Assembly: GCA_013329565.1 (NCBI GenBank)
Contig: DUJZ01000164.1
Coordinates: 1 to 6,799, forward strand
Source of the DNA: Methanomassiliicoccales archaeon
GTDB lineage: Archaea; Thermoplasmatota; Thermoplasmata; Methanomassiliicoccales; UBA472
Direction of reading: 5' to 3'
Length of the DNA: 6,799 bases
Shown: one piece after another, positions 5,526 through 6,799 of the stretch
How positions within the stretch are numbered: the first letter of the stretch is position 1
Layout: each line of letters starts with the position of its first letter
Position numbers and translations under genes: made by a program
The notes under the pieces: model-generated
Told to the model about the DNA's origin: nothing
The model's database searches: none
Seen by the model: the letters and a program-made list of their open reading frames with translations, nothing else

Positions 5526-6647
5526 ATGAGCGACGTGGCCGCTGCGATGAAGCCGATAGACGACAAGTGGTTGAAGGAGGCGAGGAAGCGCTTCGCCTCC
5601 CCCTTCATGGGCACCAATTACGGCCATATCCCGGTCGATACGATGATGCTGTCTCACGCCGCGGTGGCCAACGGCCACACCATCAGGGAGTTCTACGAGA
5701 ACCCCGAGATGGGGGCGCACTGGGTGGCCGCGTCCATGGAAACCTATGACCTTTTGCCGATCACCCACTGGTACTACTCCCTGCCCTGGTTGACCGAGAT
5801 AGGCATGGAAGCGCAGTACATGGACTGGATGCCCCCGGTCCCGAAGGCGCCGCTGATATTCGATCCGTCGCAGGTGGAGGAACTACGTGTTCCAAGCAAG
5901 GAGGAGCTTCTGAAAGGAGCGACGCTAGACCAGCTGTTCCGCTCCAACGACTACGTTAAGAAGCACCTGCCGGAGATGTTCTCGCCCATCGCCATCGCCA
6001 CGGACCTGACCGGCAGCGGGGCGCAGCTGGTGGGGGTGGAGAACTTTATAATGTGGACGCTCCTGGAGCCGGAGCTGGCGCACGCCCTCGTCCGCGTGTA
6101 CATGGAGACGGCGGCGGCCGGCGCGGGTCTCATAGCCGAGCGTTACGGCGACGCGGCGATAACCACCGGTTCCGTGCTGGGGAACAACGACATCTTCTCC
6201 GACGAAATGGTCAGGGAGTTCTCCGGGAAGTACCTGAACGAGTTCGTGATGAAGTGCTTCGACAACGGTGCCGGGCCGCAGGTGTTCTACCACTTCTGCG
6301 GTAACCACGAGACGGACTACAAGGTGCTCAAGGAGGAGGTGGTGTGGTCCCCGATGACCATAGTCCATGTCGGATATCGGGGCAGGGAGGTATTCCCGTC
6401 CGACCTTTTGGTCCAGGAGTTCGGCGGTTACGCGACGTGCATGGGCAGCGTGGACACCAAGCTGATGCTTCACGGAACGCCGGAGCAGGTGTACGAGCAG
6501 GCCAAGGAGCAGTTGATCAAGGGCCGGGATTGCTCCTCAGGTTACATACTGGGAACGGCGTGCGAAGTGCCTCCGTTCACCCCGCCCGAGAACATCCGAG
6601 CGTTGAACAGGGCGGCCAAGGACTTCGGGACGTACGGAAAGTGGTGA
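5526..6647 (+). CDS. UroD-superfamily cobamide methyltransferase (MtaA/MtbA/CmuA-like)
   Basis: This 373-residue protein belongs to the uroporphyrinogen decarboxylase superfamily but looks like a corrinoid-dependent methyltransferase, not HemE. It has a candidate zinc site of the MtaA/MtbA type: H-x-C in YHFCGN (H256, C258) and a distal cysteine in TACEVPPFTPPENIRAL (C346), which matches the family's 'C...P.TP.EN' ending. The HemE N-terminal RQAGRY motif is absent. Such enzymes move a methyl group between a corrinoid protein and a thiol such as coenzyme M, or to tetrahydrofolate in some systems. No corrinoid protein gene lies next to it, so donor and acceptor are unknown. The frame is open upstream to a GTG at 5460, but the extra 22 residues would cross the TATA-like box and pyrimidine tract; 5526 fits a leaderless start. 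With metVF nearby a link to methyl-H4folate metabolism is possible, but the two are separated by other operons. Confidence 0.85.
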   Translation: MSDVAAAMKPIDDKWLKEARKRFASPFMGTNYGHIPVDTMMLSHAAVANGHTIREFYENPEMGAHWVAASMETYDLLPITHWYYSLPWLTEIGMEAQYMDWMPPVPKAPLIFDPSQVEELRVPSKEELLKGATLDQLFRSNDYVKKHLPEMFSPIAIATDLTGSGAQLVGVENFIMWTLLEPELAHALVRVYMETAAAGAGLIAERYGDAAITTGSVLGNNDIFSDEMVREFSGKYLNEFVMKCFDNGAGPQVFYHFCGNHETDYKVLKEEVVWSPMTIVHVGYRGREVFPSDLLVQEFGGYATCMGSVDTKLMLHGTPEQVYEQAKEQLIKGRDCSSGYILGTACEVPPFTPPENIRALNRAAKDFGTYGKW

Positions 6648-6651
6648 AGCT

Positions 6652-6672
6652 CTAGATAATTTAATTATCTAG
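6652..6672. repeat. Perfect AT-rich palindrome (10-bp arms, 1-nt centre)
   Basis: CTAGATAATT, one T, then AATTATCTAG: the two 10-nt arms are exact reverse complements. It starts 5 bp after the methyltransferase stop and lies 28 bp before the next start codon. Its middle (AATTTAATTA) is also a fair TATA-like element, centred about 37 nt before the ATG at 6700. It could be an operator overlapping a promoter, or a hairpin at the end of the upstream transcript. Which of these it is cannot be told from sequence. Confidence 0.8.
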
Positions 6673-6673
6673 C

Positions 6674-6694
6674 TCCCCGAATACTATCCGGGGA
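6674..6694. repeat. Short GC-rich inverted repeat (6-bp arms, 9-nt loop)
   Basis: TCCCCG and CGGGGA are exact reverse complements around the loop AATACTATC. It directly follows the AT-rich palindrome and ends 5 bp before the start codon at 6700. It may form a hairpin in the 3' end of the methyltransferase mRNA or near the 5' end of the next mRNA. No T-run follows, so it is not called a terminator. Confidence 0.5.
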
Positions 6695-6699
6695 AGCGA

Positions 6700-6799
6700 A
6701 TGGAGGAATGGCGGGAGTCCACGGTGCAACGGTGGGAGTCGGAACGCATGTCGCGTCCGACCGAGACCGAGCTCGAGAACTGGGCAAGGACCGTGACCG
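6700..6799 (+). CDS. N-terminal part of an unidentified protein (runs off the window)
   Basis: From the ATG at 6700 the frame stays open for 33 complete codons to the window end. It starts MEEWRESTVQRWES and continues with a highly charged, Trp-containing sequence (Glu, Arg and Thr rich) that suggests a helical N-terminus. Third codon positions are mostly G or C, as in the other genes here, which favours this frame over a second open frame that starts at the ATG at 6708. No family is recognised from so short a piece. The palindrome and TATA-like centre upstream suggest it has its own promoter. The GGAGG at 6702-6706 is too close to 6708 to act as its ribosome binding site. Confidence 0.5.
   Translation, partial: MEEWRESTVQRWESERMSRPTETELENWARTVT

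Noticed and set aside
6708..6799. Alternative open frame from the ATG at 6708
   Set aside because: Its third codon positions are much less G/C-rich than in the other genes here, and the nearby GGAGG is only 1 nt from the ATG.

Overview
This GC-rich window looks archaeal, most likely from a Thermoplasmata-type lineage close to Methanomassiliicoccales. That placement is inferred, not proven. The reasons are: TATA-like AT islands placed so that transcripts would be leaderless or nearly so; ordinary Shine-Dalgarno sites only inside operons; heavy AGG (Arg) and ATA (Ile) use; and a gene set of HdrA/MvhD/MetVF, an archaeal-style IscS/IscU pair and a methylcobamide-type methyltransferase. Eleven coding regions are supported, two of them cut by the window ends.

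Left block (about 1-2303, + strand): the C-terminal end of an HdrA-like protein (the gene begins outside the window), then MvhD-like, MetV and MetF. All three junctions are 4-bp ATGA overlaps. As I recall it, this is the gene order of the Moorella thermoacetica methylene-tetrahydrofolate reductase operon (hdrCBA-mvhD-metVF). The block probably encodes a complex that reduces methylene-tetrahydrofolate to methyl-tetrahydrofolate, with electrons passing through flavin and Fe-S modules.

Middle block (about 2333-4842, + strand): a TATA-like promoter, then a TusA-like sulfur carrier, a DsrE2-like protein, an IscS-family protein and an IscU scaffold with an added C-terminal MIP18/DUF59-like domain. 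The central observation of the window is that the IscS-like protein keeps its mobile catalytic cysteine (C322) but has lost the PLP-binding lysine (T202 in its place) and several other cofactor contacts. It therefore looks like a desulfurase pseudoenzyme. With TusA and DsrE2 beside it, the block may be an Fe-S assembly operon that takes sulfur from a source other than cysteine desulfuration.

Right block (about 4843-6799): a minus-strand gene of unknown function (beta-rich, perhaps tubby/LURP-one-like), convergent with iscU. Diverging from it is a UroD-superfamily methyltransferase resembling MtaA/MtbA, with a promoter that fits a leaderless start. A 52-bp gap with a near-perfect AT-rich palindrome and a second inverted repeat follows, and then the first 33 codons of an unidentified gene that runs off the window. 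No RNA gene, CRISPR array, insertion sequence or phage feature was seen.
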